Assembly: GCA_003731675.1 (NCBI GenBank)
Contig: RCNQ01000141.1
Coordinates: 1 to 9,480, forward strand
Direction of reading: 5' to 3'
Length of the DNA: 9,480 bases
Source: Bacteroidetes/Chlorobi group bacterium ChocPot_Mid
Lineage (GTDB): Bacteria > Bacteroidota > Ignavibacteria > Kapaibacteriales > UBA2268
Shown: positions 1 to 7,178 of the stretch, in pieces
Position numbering within the stretch: position 1 is the stretch's first letter
How the letters are laid out: each line of letters opens with the position of its first letter
The notes under the pieces: model-generated
Database searches by the model: none
Seen by the model: the letters and a program-made list of their open reading frames with translations, nothing else
What the model was told of the DNA's origin: nothing
Program-made: the position numbers and the translations under genes

Positions 1-125
<125 letters not shown>

Positions 126-212
126 GATTGTTTAAAAAAGTATAATAAAGATTTATAATTTAATATAGAAAAAATAATTTATTAACAGTAAAAAATATAG
201 TGAGGTAATTTT
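126..212 (+). promoter_or_regulatory. AT-rich leader of exbB with two TATAAT hexamers
   Basis: The spacer between the heptamer array and exbB is almost pure A/T. It contains two exact TATAAT hexamers, at 141-146 and 154-159. Neither has a convincing TTGACA-like box 16-18 bp upstream; for the first, that position falls inside the heptamer array. In DNA this AT-rich such hexamers can occur by chance, and FCB-group organisms may use a different consensus. The operon promoter is still expected here. A Shine-Dalgarno-like GAGG at 202-205 lies 7 nt before the exbB ATG. Confidence 0.3.
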
Positions 213-998
213 ATGAAGAATTGGTTTAACTTAACAGTAATTATTTTATCACTGATTATCGGTATGTGGTTAATCTGGTGGGTAATCATGGGAAATCCAT
301 CTGGTTTTATCAACGGGGAATTAAGAACAGAACCTAAACCAGGAGCAGTTTTGGCAACTATTCATACGGGTGGACCTTTGGTTGGTATTTTGATTGCATT
401 GATTATTATTTCAATCACTTTTGTGTTTGAGAGATTATTGTCAATCAAAAAGGCACAGGGTAAAGGCAATCCTGCAATTTTTATTAAGAATATGATTGAG
501 AAATTAAAAAAAGGCAATCTTGATGAAGCTTTGGCTGAATGCGACAAACAAAGAGGCAGTGTGGCTAATGTGATGCGTTCGGCTATATCAAGGTTTAAGG
601 AGATAGAAAACGACCCTGATTATTCAGCTGAAAAGAAAATTACTGAAACACAAAGAGCAATTGACGAAGCAATGAACCTCGAGACACCTTTGCTCGAAAA
701 GAATCTTGTAATTCTTTCGACAGTTGCTTCTATTGCAACTATGGTTGGTCTTTTGGGAACAACAATCGGTATGATTAGAGCTTTCCAGGCATTGGCATTG
801 AGTGGGACGGTTTCTGCTACTCAGTTGTCAATAGGTATTTCTGAAGCTTTGTATAATACAGCCGGTGGTCTAATTGGTGCAATTTTGTCAATTGTTGCTT
901 TTAACTTCTTTACTACAAAAGTTGATAATTTCGTTTATATGATAGATGAAGCGATATTGAACGTAACGCAGATTTTTACGATAAGAACAAAACATTAA
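213..998 (+). CDS. exbB: ExbB / TolQ / MotA-family proton channel subunit
   Basis: This is an inner-membrane subunit of the TonB energising complex. ExbB pentamers enclose ExbD and pass protons to drive TonB. The 261-residue protein has an extra hydrophobic helix at about 7-27, the first canonical helix at about 53-73, a long cytoplasmic stretch (about 75-160), and two closely spaced helices at about 166-188 and 207-232. The third and fourth segments carry the family signatures LLGTTIGMIRAF (180-191) and ISEALYNTAGGL (209-220), with threonines in the positions expected to line the channel (T183/T184 and T216). Asn231 follows the last helix, as is usual. The ATG start has GAGG 7 nt upstream. 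It is first in an operon with two exbD genes and tonB. The extra N-terminal helix is common in Bacteroidota-type ExbB. TolQ is an alternative name, but no tolB or pal is present and tonB is. Confidence 0.93.
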   Translation: MKNWFNLTVIILSLIIGMWLIWWVIMGNPSGFINGELRTEPKPGAVLATIHTGGPLVGILIALIIISITFVFERLLSIKKAQGKGNPAIFIKNMIEKLKKGNLDEALAECDKQRGSVANVMRSAISRFKEIENDPDYSAEKKITETQRAIDEAMNLETPLLEKNLVILSTVASIATMVGLLGTTIGMIRAFQALALSGTVSATQLSIGISEALYNTAGGLIGAILSIVAFNFFTTKVDNFVYMIDEAILNVTQIFTIRTKH

Positions 999-1053
999 TT
1001 AATGTAGAATAAAATATTTTACAGATAACAAAAAACGGAAAACAATAAGGATA

Positions 1054-1057
1054 GGAG
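1054..1057 (+). promoter_or_regulatory. Ribosome binding site supporting the GTG start of exbD1
   Basis: GGAG at 1054-1057 lies 6 nt before GTG 1064. The next in-frame ATG is residue 15, at the edge of the membrane helix, and would remove the basic cytoplasmic leader that ExbD proteins need. The GTG is therefore the real start. The second exbD gene has a matching GGAGATAAA leader at 1771-1779. Confidence 0.8.
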
Positions 1058-1063
1058 ATAAAA

Positions 1064-1603
1064 GTGCCAAAAGTAAAAAAGAAAAGGATTAGCTTCGTAA
1101 TAGACATGACACCGCTCGTGGATATTACGTTTTTGCTTTTGACTTTCTTCATGTTCACTGCAAAGTTCAAAACAGAAGCCGAAAGTGAACAAAAGTTTTT
1201 CATTCAACGTCCTCAGGTTACTGCCGATACTTCGAAGTTGCCTGAAAGGGATTTGGCAATAATCAAGGTTGCAATTGAAACCGATTCGGTTACGAATATT
1301 ACTGATACAACTATGTATTACGAAATTGTAAATGAAATTGACCGTGCAACTGTTTGGGCTCAGGTTAAAGACTTTGCCCGAACTGAAAAAGCGCTTATGA
1401 GGGTTGGTACAATTGACAGCAATAGCTTGAATATGATGAGTCATCTGGTTAAAAATACCATATTGACAAACCCAAAGACAAGATTTGCTATTGATGCCGA
1501 CAAGCGGCTTCAATACAAATGGATTTGGACGATTATGAATGATGTAATGAGGAAAAACAGAGCAACTGTGTTCAATTTTGTTACACAGAAAAAAGGAGCG
1601 TAA
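1064..1603 (+). CDS. exbD: ExbD / TolR family protein, paralogue 1
   Basis: ExbD is the plug and stator partner of ExbB: one N-terminal membrane helix inside the ExbB channel and a periplasmic domain that works with TonB. The 179-residue protein starts at GTG with a basic cytoplasmic leader (KVKKKR), then the signature helix at about 14-32. D20, in PLVDITF, matches the essential protonatable aspartate of E. coli ExbD (Asp25). The periplasmic region (about 33-179) has no cysteine and diverges strongly from the second ExbD. It ends in a predicted alpha/beta fold followed by a basic tail. It sits 65 bp after exbB and 177 bp before exbD2. Residues 14-32 are identical to residues 33-51 of the next gene, so the pair arose by duplication. 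The complex may therefore hold an ExbD heterodimer, which is inference. Confidence 0.93.
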   Translation: MPKVKKKRISFVIDMTPLVDITFLLLTFFMFTAKFKTEAESEQKFFIQRPQVTADTSKLPERDLAIIKVAIETDSVTNITDTTMYYEIVNEIDRATVWAQVKDFARTEKALMRVGTIDSNSLNMMSHLVKNTILTNPKTRFAIDADKRLQYKWIWTIMNDVMRKNRATVFNFVTQKKGA

Positions 1604-1780
1604 ATTAATTGACAATTATCAATTGACAATTAATAATTTAGTAAGAATGGTAAAATGAGAAAGTTTATTGAAAAATGAATGTTAGATTTTGGATTTGAGC
1701 TTTAAGCTTTTTACTAACATCTAACTTCTAATAACTAAAAAACAGAAAACGAAACAAAAAAATTTGAATAGGAGATAAAT
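1604..1780 (+). repeat. exbD1-exbD2 spacer built largely of degenerate 7-nt repeats
   Basis: This 177-bp gap inside the operon has no gene. Two stretches show 7-base periodicity. At 1609-1636 the units are TTGACAA, TTATCAA, TTGACAA and TTAATAA (consensus TTxxxAA). At 1682-1709 the units are TTAGATT, TTGGATT, TGAGCTT and TAAGCTT, and at 1710-1737 they are TTTACTA, ACATCTA, ACTTCTA and ATAACTA (ending CTA). The second stretch also has inverted arms, GTTAGAT (1681-1687) and ATCTAAC (1719-1725). The sequence downstream, 1731-1780, is the exbD2 leader and resembles the exbD1 leader. No terminator or convincing promoter is visible, so read-through into exbD2 and tonB is plausible. Confidence 0.7.
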
Positions 1781-2377
1781 ATGGCTGGCGGTAGTGGTGG
1801 CATGTCATTGCCAGAAAGAGCGAAAAGAGGTAAAATAAGTAAGCGTAAGAAGAAAAAAAGGATTGGTTTCCATTTGGATATGACTCCTTTGGTTGACATT
1901 ACTTTTTTGTTGTTGACTTTCTTTATGTTTACAACTACTATGGCTGCACCTCAGGTTATGGAGATGTCAATACCTCCGGAATTGCTTTTAAATGTTGAGG
2001 TTAAGGAAAGTGAGCTTATGACGATTACGGTTCGAGGCGATGGAAAGATATTCTGGAATATAGGAACAGATGAACCGGAAGTAGTTGAACTTAAAAAGTT
2101 AAGAGAGCTTGCCGAAAGGGAGAATCTGAAGCCAACTGTTCGCAATAAATTGATTACATCGCTGAAGGTTTCACCTGAAGCTTCTTATGGCTTGGTTGTA
2201 AATATTTTAGATGAACTTAATTTGGCTGAAGTGAAAATTACAGAAGTTATCGGAACAGAAAAAGACGAAGAAGGCAATCCGATGAAAAGGAAAAGGAAAT
2301 TCACTTTGGCTAACTTTACACCAGATGATGCTAAGTTAATTGGTGAAGATACACTTAAACTGGGAGGAAGAAAATGA
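1781..2377 (+). CDS. exbD: ExbD / TolR family protein, paralogue 2
   Basis: This is the second ExbD of the operon, 198 residues. A Gly/Ser start and a strongly basic leader (about 12-27, KRGKISKRKKKKR) lie in the cytoplasm. The membrane helix at about 33-53 carries D39 in PLVDITF, equivalent to E. coli ExbD Asp25. The periplasmic part contains the usual ExbD pattern: a strand after IPPELL, TITVRGDGKIFWN (81-93), a helix around 99-115, and VSPEASYGLVVNILDELNLAEVK (130-152), which matches the family's DxxxxYGxVVxxLDxL-type helix and strand. A charged C-terminal tail (about 160-198) is longer than in classic ExbD. The chosen ATG has GGAG 6 nt upstream; an internal ATG at 1802 is less likely. Its last 4 bases overlap the tonB start (ATGA), so translation is probably coupled. 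Confidence 0.93.
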   Translation: MAGGSGGMSLPERAKRGKISKRKKKKRIGFHLDMTPLVDITFLLLTFFMFTTTMAAPQVMEMSIPPELLLNVEVKESELMTITVRGDGKIFWNIGTDEPEVVELKKLRELAERENLKPTVRNKLITSLKVSPEASYGLVVNILDELNLAEVKITEVIGTEKDEEGNPMKRKRKFTLANFTPDDAKLIGEDTLKLGGRK

Positions 2378-3150
2378 CAAACATTGCAATCGAAATCCCG
2401 GCTGCTTCTGATTACGGAGCTGTGGAGCTGAAAAAGTGGATTAACAAACACACAATCAGAGGTTTTATCATTACAATAGCTTTATTTTTATTGTTGATAC
2501 TTCTTTACTGGGCGTTTGTTACCATTTCAGCAACAAGCAGCAACATAATGAAAACAGCTCCGCTTGTAAAGTTGAAGTTGGAGAATCTGCCTCCTCCGGG
2601 AGCTGATGAGGAATTACCACCTCCTCCGACAGAAACGATTATGAATACAGGTCCTGCCGCACGTGCAGGTACGCCTGTTCCAGTGCCTGATGCACAGATA
2701 ACAGAAGATTTACAGGAATTTGCCGATGTTGATAAAATCGCAAGAGCTTCGGCAGAAGGTGGTGATGGGATTGACCTCGGTGGCTTTGCATCGAATATTA
2801 ATTTTGATGCAAAAGAGGAAGTTAAAGTCAATACAAGGGAACAGGAACCGGGTATTGATGAGTTTATCCCTGTTGAAAAGGAACCTTACATTGACTTGAA
2901 TGAGCTACAAAAAAAGATACAGTATCCGGAGATAGCGAGAAGAGCAGGCATAGAAGGTAAAGTGCTTATCCGTGTTCTTGTGGACAAGGACGGGAAACCG
3001 AAAAAGCAAAGAGTTGAGTATTCAGATAACGAACAATTGAACGAAGCGGCAGTAAAAGCAGTAATGTCTTCTGTGTTTACTCCAGCTATTCAAAATGACA
3101 GACCAGTAACCTGCTGGGTAACGATACCTGTTACTTTCAGGTTGAGGTAG
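2374..3150 (+). CDS. tonB: TonB energy-transducing protein
   Basis: TonB spans the periplasm and transmits the force made by ExbB/ExbD to the TonB box of outer-membrane transporters. The 258-residue protein has a cytoplasmic N-terminus, one membrane anchor at about 29-52, a short proline-rich segment (LPPPGADEELPPPP, 72-85, then PVPVPD, 101-106), an acidic linker (about 107-175), and a C-terminal TonB domain (about 176-258). That domain shows the family pattern YPEIARRAGIEGKVLIRVLV (184-203), then DKDGKP, an AAVKAV helix and a closing PVTFRLR strand. It lacks the Lys-Pro/Glu-Pro repeats of enterobacterial TonB. GGGAGG at 2362-2367 is a strong ribosome binding site inside exbD2, and the start overlaps the exbD2 stop. 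It is the last gene before a terminator. Confidence 0.94.
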   Translation: MTNIAIEIPAASDYGAVELKKWINKHTIRGFIITIALFLLLILLYWAFVTISATSSNIMKTAPLVKLKLENLPPPGADEELPPPPTETIMNTGPAARAGTPVPVPDAQITEDLQEFADVDKIARASAEGGDGIDLGGFASNINFDAKEEVKVNTREQEPGIDEFIPVEKEPYIDLNELQKKIQYPEIARRAGIEGKVLIRVLVDKDGKPKKQRVEYSDNEQLNEAAVKAVMSSVFTPAIQNDRPVTCWVTIPVTFRLR

Positions 3151-3151
3151 G

Positions 3152-3165
3152 AACACTGAACAGTG
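3152..3165 (+). repeat. Two imperfect heptads forming a small palindrome after tonB
   Basis: AACACTG and AACAGTG stand head to tail directly after the tonB stop and also create the inverted pair CACTG-AA-CAGTG (3154-3165). The second unit resembles the AGTGAAT unit of the array at 44-125. It is short and could be chance. It is listed because it sits just 3' of a stop codon like the longer heptad stretches. Confidence 0.4.
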
Positions 3166-3200
3166 AAAAATTTTGAAGATTTTTTACTTAGAAAAGAATT

Positions 3201-3226
3201 AACCCCGACTGAGGTTGGGGTTTTTT
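3201..3226 (+). terminator. Rho-independent terminator of the exbB-exbD-exbD-tonB operon
   Basis: A 9-bp stem AACCCCGAC / GTTGGGGTT (3201-3209 with 3214-3222, one G-T pair) closes a TGAG loop and runs into a T tract (3221-3226). It lies 50 bp after the tonB stop and 40 bp before radA. The strong GC core and T run make it the clearest terminator in the window, and it separates the TonB operon from radA-obg. Confidence 0.9.
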
Positions 3227-3266
3227 ATTTGTTTGTGATGCTAAGTTTTGTTAATTTCGATTAGAT

Positions 3267-4616
3267 ATGAAAACTAAAACAATTTATACTTGTCAGCAAT
3301 GTGGTGCAAGGTCGGTCCGCATGATAGGGAAATGCCCATCTTGTGGTGGATGGGATACTTATGTAGAAGAAGCGATTAATATCGGGCAGAAGAATATTGC
3401 AAAAGTACCGTTAGGAAAAAATAAACCTGTGAGATTGTCTGAGATTACGACTGACGGTGAGTTCCGTCTTGTTACGAAAATAAAGGAATTGGACAGAGTT
3501 TTGGGTGGAGGAATAATTCCAGGTGCTTTGATACTTGTTGGCGGAGACCCTGGTATCGGGAAATCAACTTTGATGCTTCAGATGTGCAGTGGCTTGAAAC
3601 AGTTCAATCCGTTTTATATTACCGGTGAAGAATCGCTTCAGCAAATAAAGTATCGTTCAAAACGTATAAGCGGAATACCTGAAGATGTCTTGCTTCTTGC
3701 CGAAACAAATATCGAACAGATTGATTATGCAATAAAATCATCTGATTGCAACATAGCTATTGTTGATTCCATACAGTCGGTTTATACTGAAAAGATTGAA
3801 TCAACTCCTGGAAGTGTAAGCCAGGTCAGGGAGTGTACAGGTCTTTTGATGCAGACAGCCAAACAGACAGGCAAGGCGATTTTTATAATTGGTCATGTTA
3901 CAAAAGAGGGAGTTATTGCCGGACCAAAGATTTTGGAGCATATGGTTGATACCGTATTGATGTTTGAAGGAGAAAAGACATATTCATACAGAATTTTAAG
4001 AGCTACTAAAAACAGGTTTGGTTCGACAAACGAAATCGGGATTTTCGAAATGTCGGAATCGGGATTGAAGCAGGTAACGAATCCCTCGGAATTGTTTTTG
4101 GCACAAAGACAGGAGCAGGATTCAGGAGTGGCAATAGTAGCGGCAATTGAAGGTACAAGACCGATTTTGCTTGAAGTTCAGGCACTTGTAAGTCCTTCGG
4201 GATATGCTGTGCCACAGAGGACTGCAAACGGAGTGGACATCAGAAGATTGAATATGATACTTGCTGTGCTTGAAAAGCGTTTGGGGTTGAAGTTCAGGCA
4301 GTATGATGTGTTTGTGAATATAGCAGGTGGTGTTTATATAAGCGACCCTGCGATTGATTTGGGGATAGCGGCGGCTTTGGTTAGTTCGCTGAAAGATAAG
4401 GCAGTTGATTCCAAGACTGTATTAATCGGTGAAATTGGCTTGACAGGAGAGGTCAGGGCAGTATCTGCAATCGAGCAGAGGATTAAGGAAGTTGAGAAGT
4501 TGGGATTTAATCAAGTTGTAATGCCAAAGCATAGTTACAAGAAATTACCGGGTAGTTTCAAGATAAGTATTTCGCCTGTCGAGAGGATTTCTCTTGCTTT
4601 GTCAGGATTGTTTTAA
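3267..4616 (+). CDS. radA: DNA repair protein RadA (Sms)
   Basis: RadA is a RecA-like, DnaB-type ATPase that promotes branch migration during recombinational repair. The 449-residue length is typical. A four-cysteine zinc finger lies at the N-terminus (C9, C12, C23, C26, in CQQC and CPSC). The ATPase core has Walker A GDPGIGKST at 93-101, a Walker B-like strand NIAIVDSIQ (162-170, D167), and the RadA-specific KNRFG motif at 248-252. The C-terminal third (about 280-449) is the Lon-protease-like domain, including SGYAVPQR and IGEIGLTGEVR (387-397). All key residues are present. The ATG has no clear Shine-Dalgarno sequence, and a weak or leaderless start is possible because only 40 bp separate it from the terminator. 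obg follows 14 bp later, probably on the same transcript. Confidence 0.96.
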   Translation: MKTKTIYTCQQCGARSVRMIGKCPSCGGWDTYVEEAINIGQKNIAKVPLGKNKPVRLSEITTDGEFRLVTKIKELDRVLGGGIIPGALILVGGDPGIGKSTLMLQMCSGLKQFNPFYITGEESLQQIKYRSKRISGIPEDVLLLAETNIEQIDYAIKSSDCNIAIVDSIQSVYTEKIESTPGSVSQVRECTGLLMQTAKQTGKAIFIIGHVTKEGVIAGPKILEHMVDTVLMFEGEKTYSYRILRATKNRFGSTNEIGIFEMSESGLKQVTNPSELFLAQRQEQDSGVAIVAAIEGTRPILLEVQALVSPSGYAVPQRTANGVDIRRLNMILAVLEKRLGLKFRQYDVFVNIAGGVYISDPAIDLGIAAALVSSLKDKAVDSKTVLIGEIGLTGEVRAVSAIEQRIKEVEKLGFNQVVMPKHSYKKLPGSFKISISPVERISLALSGLF

Positions 4617-4630
4617 CAAGGAATTGAATT

Positions 4631-5623
4631 ATGAAATTTATTGATTATGTGAGGATTATTGTTAAATCCGGAGACGGAGGAGCAGGGCATATCAGCTTTC
4701 GCAGGGAGAAGTTTGTACCTAAAGGTGGACCTGACGGAGGGAATGGAGGCAAGGGCGGAGATGTTATTTTTCGGACAGACCCCCATATGAGTACTTTACT
4801 TGATTTCAAGTATCACAGAAATTTTTCTGCAAAAGATGGCGAACCAGGACAAAAAAGCAGGAAATTCGGTAAAGACGGGAAAGATGTAATTATAAAAGTA
4901 CCTTGCGGTACAGTGGTTAAAGATGCTCAGACAGAAGAGATAATTGCTGACCTTCACGAACCGAATAAGGATTATGTTTTTGCAGAAGGTGGCAAAGGAG
5001 GAAAGGGTAATGCAGAGTTTGCAACACCGACTAATCAAACTCCGAGGTACGCCCAACCGGGTATTCCTGGGGTAGAAACTGAAATAATCCTTGAGCTTAA
5101 ATTAATTGCAGATGTTGGAATTGTTGGGTATCCGAATGTAGGGAAATCAACTTTGATTTCTGTTATTTCCGAAGCAAAGCCAAAGATAGCTGATTATCCA
5201 TTCACAACATTGACACCGAACCTTGGCATGGTGAGAATTGCAGAAGGGAAAAGCTTTGTAGTAGCGGATATACCGGGATTGATAGAAGGTGCATCGGAGG
5301 GTAAAGGTCTTGGTCATCAGTTCCTGAGACACGTCGAGAGGACGAAAGTACTGCTGTTTATCATAGAATCCACAAGCGAAAATCCCAAAGCAGATTTTAA
5401 GGTCTTGCTTAATGAACTGTTGAAGTATAATCCCGAAATGAAGCATAAGAACAAGCTTGTCTGTTTCAGCAAATCTGATTTGGTTGATGAAGAGACGAGG
5501 AAGAAATTACTTAAAACAAAATTTCCGGGAATAAAGGGGACACCATTAATCATATCAGCTCCGATGATGGAAAATCTTGATGAGTTAAAATGGGCAATGT
5601 GGGGTATGGTGGAATTGGGGTAA
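4631..5623 (+). CDS. obgE: Obg GTPase (CgtA / ObgE family)
   Basis: This is an essential cytoplasmic GTPase acting in late 50S ribosome assembly and linked to stress signalling. The 330-residue protein has the glycine-rich Obg fold at about 1-158 (GDGGAG, GGPDGGNGGKGG, GGKGGKGN) and a G domain at about 160-328. Motifs seen are G1 GYPNVGKST (166-174), switch I FTTLTPN (191-197), G3 DIPG (213-216) and a G5-like ISA (308-310). G4 reads SKSD (280-283) instead of NKxD. I recall this substitution from Bacteroidota Obg proteins, so it is a lineage hint and not damage. There is no C-terminal OCT domain, as in many Obg proteins. AAGGA at 4618-4622 is the ribosome binding site, 8 nt from the ATG. It follows radA by 14 bp. 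Confidence 0.96.
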   Translation: MKFIDYVRIIVKSGDGGAGHISFRREKFVPKGGPDGGNGGKGGDVIFRTDPHMSTLLDFKYHRNFSAKDGEPGQKSRKFGKDGKDVIIKVPCGTVVKDAQTEEIIADLHEPNKDYVFAEGGKGGKGNAEFATPTNQTPRYAQPGIPGVETEIILELKLIADVGIVGYPNVGKSTLISVISEAKPKIADYPFTTLTPNLGMVRIAEGKSFVVADIPGLIEGASEGKGLGHQFLRHVERTKVLLFIIESTSENPKADFKVLLNELLKYNPEMKHKNKLVCFSKSDLVDEETRKKLLKTKFPGIKGTPLIISAPMMENLDELKWAMWGMVELG

Positions 5624-5709
5624 TACTTTTTATGACAAAACATTTTTTATTATGAAAATTATATTGTAATCAGAATTATATTTAATCTATATAAATAGCG
5701 GGAGGTTTT
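5624..5709 (+). promoter_or_regulatory. AT-rich leader of the lipoprotein gene with an imperfect direct repeat and strong ribosome binding site
   Basis: The 86-bp spacer holds AATTATATTGTAATC (5657-5671) and AATTATATTTAATC (5674-5687), an imperfect direct repeat with a 17-bp step. This could be a binding site or chance in AT-rich DNA. GGGAGG at 5700-5705 is a strong ribosome binding site 4 nt before the ATG. No clear terminator for obg is visible, so the obg transcript may read into this gene. Confidence 0.3.
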
Positions 5710-6945
5710 ATGAGAAAAATATACTTATTTTCTATAGTTTTTGTTGCATTTATCGTTTATTCATGTAACGAAAATTCGACAAGCAACGTAACACCAAAAG
5801 ATGTTTCGAAGGTTGATGTGGTGTGGTCTTCAAATACAGTACAATTTCAACCGGAAGAGGTAACTGAAACAGACAGTTTGTATAGTTATTTAATTTTTTC
5901 AAAAGGCAATGTTAATGTACATAAACTTAAAGTTGGAAGTATAATATTCCTTTACGGTAAAGCTTTGAAAAAAGTTACAGAGATTGACAGTTCGGGTGCT
6001 GAGATTAATATAAAGACGGGAGATTGTACATTAAACGAAGCAATAACTGACGGAGAAATAAATTGGGCACAAACTATAGACTGGAATAAAGCTTCTGCAA
6101 CTATTGTTTTAGGTAACACCAAAAAAGAGTCAATTTTGGTGGAAGGTCAAAATTTTGACGTTAGTTTCCCTTTGGGAAGTATGAAAGGTAAAATAACACT
6201 TAAAACAAAGGGGAGTCGACTTGATGCACTCTGCGAGATAAGCGAAGAAATCAATAAGGGTACAAATATAAAGTATGGTTTTGAAGGATTTATTCAGAAT
6301 ATGAAATCAGAAGGCAGTATCAAATTGGAAAAAGGAGAATTAAAAGAATTTGATTGTAAAAATAAGAACATTGAAGGCGAAGTTACACTTCAATTAGTAG
6401 CTGTGGGTTCATTGAATCAGTTGTTGGGTTCAATAGAATTACCTTATACTTTAATCAAAGTACCGATAGTATTGGCAGGTATCCCGATGTTTTTAAATAT
6501 AAAAATATTATTTGTAATTAATACTAAAACTGCATCGATTGATGCATCTGCATATATTAAAACAAAATTCAAATTTAATTCGCAAACAGGAATTAACTAC
6601 GACGGAACAAATTATGGAGTAGAAGCAAGTGCAGGACCTTATAAATATGATTTCATCAAGGATTCAAACTGGGTAGCAAGTTCTGTGGCGGCAGGATTAA
6701 ACTTTGGTCTGACATTTCCAAGATTTGAGCTTGAAATGTTTGGCAATATATTGGTACCCTATGCACAAACCGCTTTTTTAATCGGTGGTTCTTTCACAAC
6801 AGGAACAAAGACTTGTCTGACGATTGATTGTTCCTTTATCGGAGCTATGGGGGTTAATTTAAAATTTCTTGGATTGAAAAGTTCATTTTCAAAAACTCTT
6901 TGGCAATATGACAAGAATATTAAAAAAGCAGGGACATGCAACTAA
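5710..6945 (+). CDS. Predicted lipoprotein of unknown function
   Basis: I do not recognise this 411-residue protein. Its start is a lipoprotein signal peptide: positively charged MRK, a hydrophobic core (about 4-16) and the lipobox VYSC, with C19 as the lipidated residue. After a short Ser/Thr/Asn linker (20-35), residues about 70-120 follow a pattern of hydrophobic strands, VGSIIFLYGKALKKVTEI and INIKTGDCTLNEAITDGEI. This reminds me of a segment found in other secreted bacterial proteins, where a G-x-xLRKVT element precedes an E/K-T-x-x-x-TLxEA element. That link is from memory and unconfirmed. The rest looks beta-rich, with an unusually hydrophobic stretch at about 228-270 that could form a membrane hairpin or a hydrophobic beta core. 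Other cysteines are 106, 175, 216, 369, 374 and 410; the C-terminal three might form disulphides. It is likely anchored in the outer membrane or periplasm. Confidence 0.85.
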   Translation: MRKIYLFSIVFVAFIVYSCNENSTSNVTPKDVSKVDVVWSSNTVQFQPEEVTETDSLYSYLIFSKGNVNVHKLKVGSIIFLYGKALKKVTEIDSSGAEINIKTGDCTLNEAITDGEINWAQTIDWNKASATIVLGNTKKESILVEGQNFDVSFPLGSMKGKITLKTKGSRLDALCEISEEINKGTNIKYGFEGFIQNMKSEGSIKLEKGELKEFDCKNKNIEGEVTLQLVAVGSLNQLLGSIELPYTLIKVPIVLAGIPMFLNIKILFVINTKTASIDASAYIKTKFKFNSQTGINYDGTNYGVEASAGPYKYDFIKDSNWVASSVAAGLNFGLTFPRFELEMFGNILVPYAQTAFLIGGSFTTGTKTCLTIDCSFIGAMGVNLKFLGLKSSFSKTLWQYDKNIKKAGTCN

Positions 6946-7178
6946 ATAATTATAAATTAGCGATTTAACAAGAGGAATTTCTTTTAATCTTAAAACTGTG
7001 TGTTTTTCATTATTATTAAAACTTTAATTCTGTGTAAGTTAATTATTGTTTTGTAGCATAATGGGTTAAATAATTAAATGGTTAGATAAATCAATTATGA
7101 TTTTTAACTTTTATACTATATCTTTTCTCATAAAATTTTGTTAATTTGCTTTTCTGTATAATTGTTAATTAAGTAATT
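6946..7178. other. Intergenic spacer, AT-rich, with a weak 16-bp tandem repeat
   Basis: No gene is seen in these 233 bp. The only structure worth noting is a 16-bp imperfect tandem repeat, GGTTAAATAATTAAAT (7064-7079) and GGTTAGATAAATCAAT (7080-7095), 13 of 16 positions equal. A short weak hairpin AAGAG / TTCTT lies near 6970-6984 but has no real T tract. A promoter for the glycosyltransferase gene should lie here, but I could not identify it. Confidence 0.5.

Noticed and set aside
1019..1615. 198-codon open frame on the - strand opposite exbD1
   Set aside because: It mirrors exbD1 almost exactly. The + strand frame carries the ExbD signature helix, while the antisense product is rich in Cys, Phe, Asn and His and has no recognisable domain.
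1609..1656. Promoter for exbD2 from TTGACA at 1609 or 1623
   Set aside because: The TTGACA hexamers are part of the heptad units. The nearest -10-like TAAAAT (1651-1656) is 22 bp from the closer one, too far for a standard promoter.
213..3150. Tol-Pal system (tolQ-tolR-tolR-tolA) instead of ExbB/ExbD/TonB
   Set aside because: The fourth gene ends in a clear TonB C-terminal domain, and no tolB, pal or ybgF-like gene follows before the terminator.
3227..3266. Bacteroides-type promoter (TTTG ... TAnnTTTG) before radA
   Set aside because: TAAGTTTTG at 3242-3250 has one extra base relative to TAnnTTTG, and TTTG words are frequent in this AT-rich DNA. A promoter is expected here but not supported base by base.
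4631..5623. Obg inactivated by a mutated G4 motif
   Set aside because: SKSD in place of NKxD keeps the Lys and Asp. I recall it from Bacteroidota Obg proteins, and all other GTPase motifs are intact.
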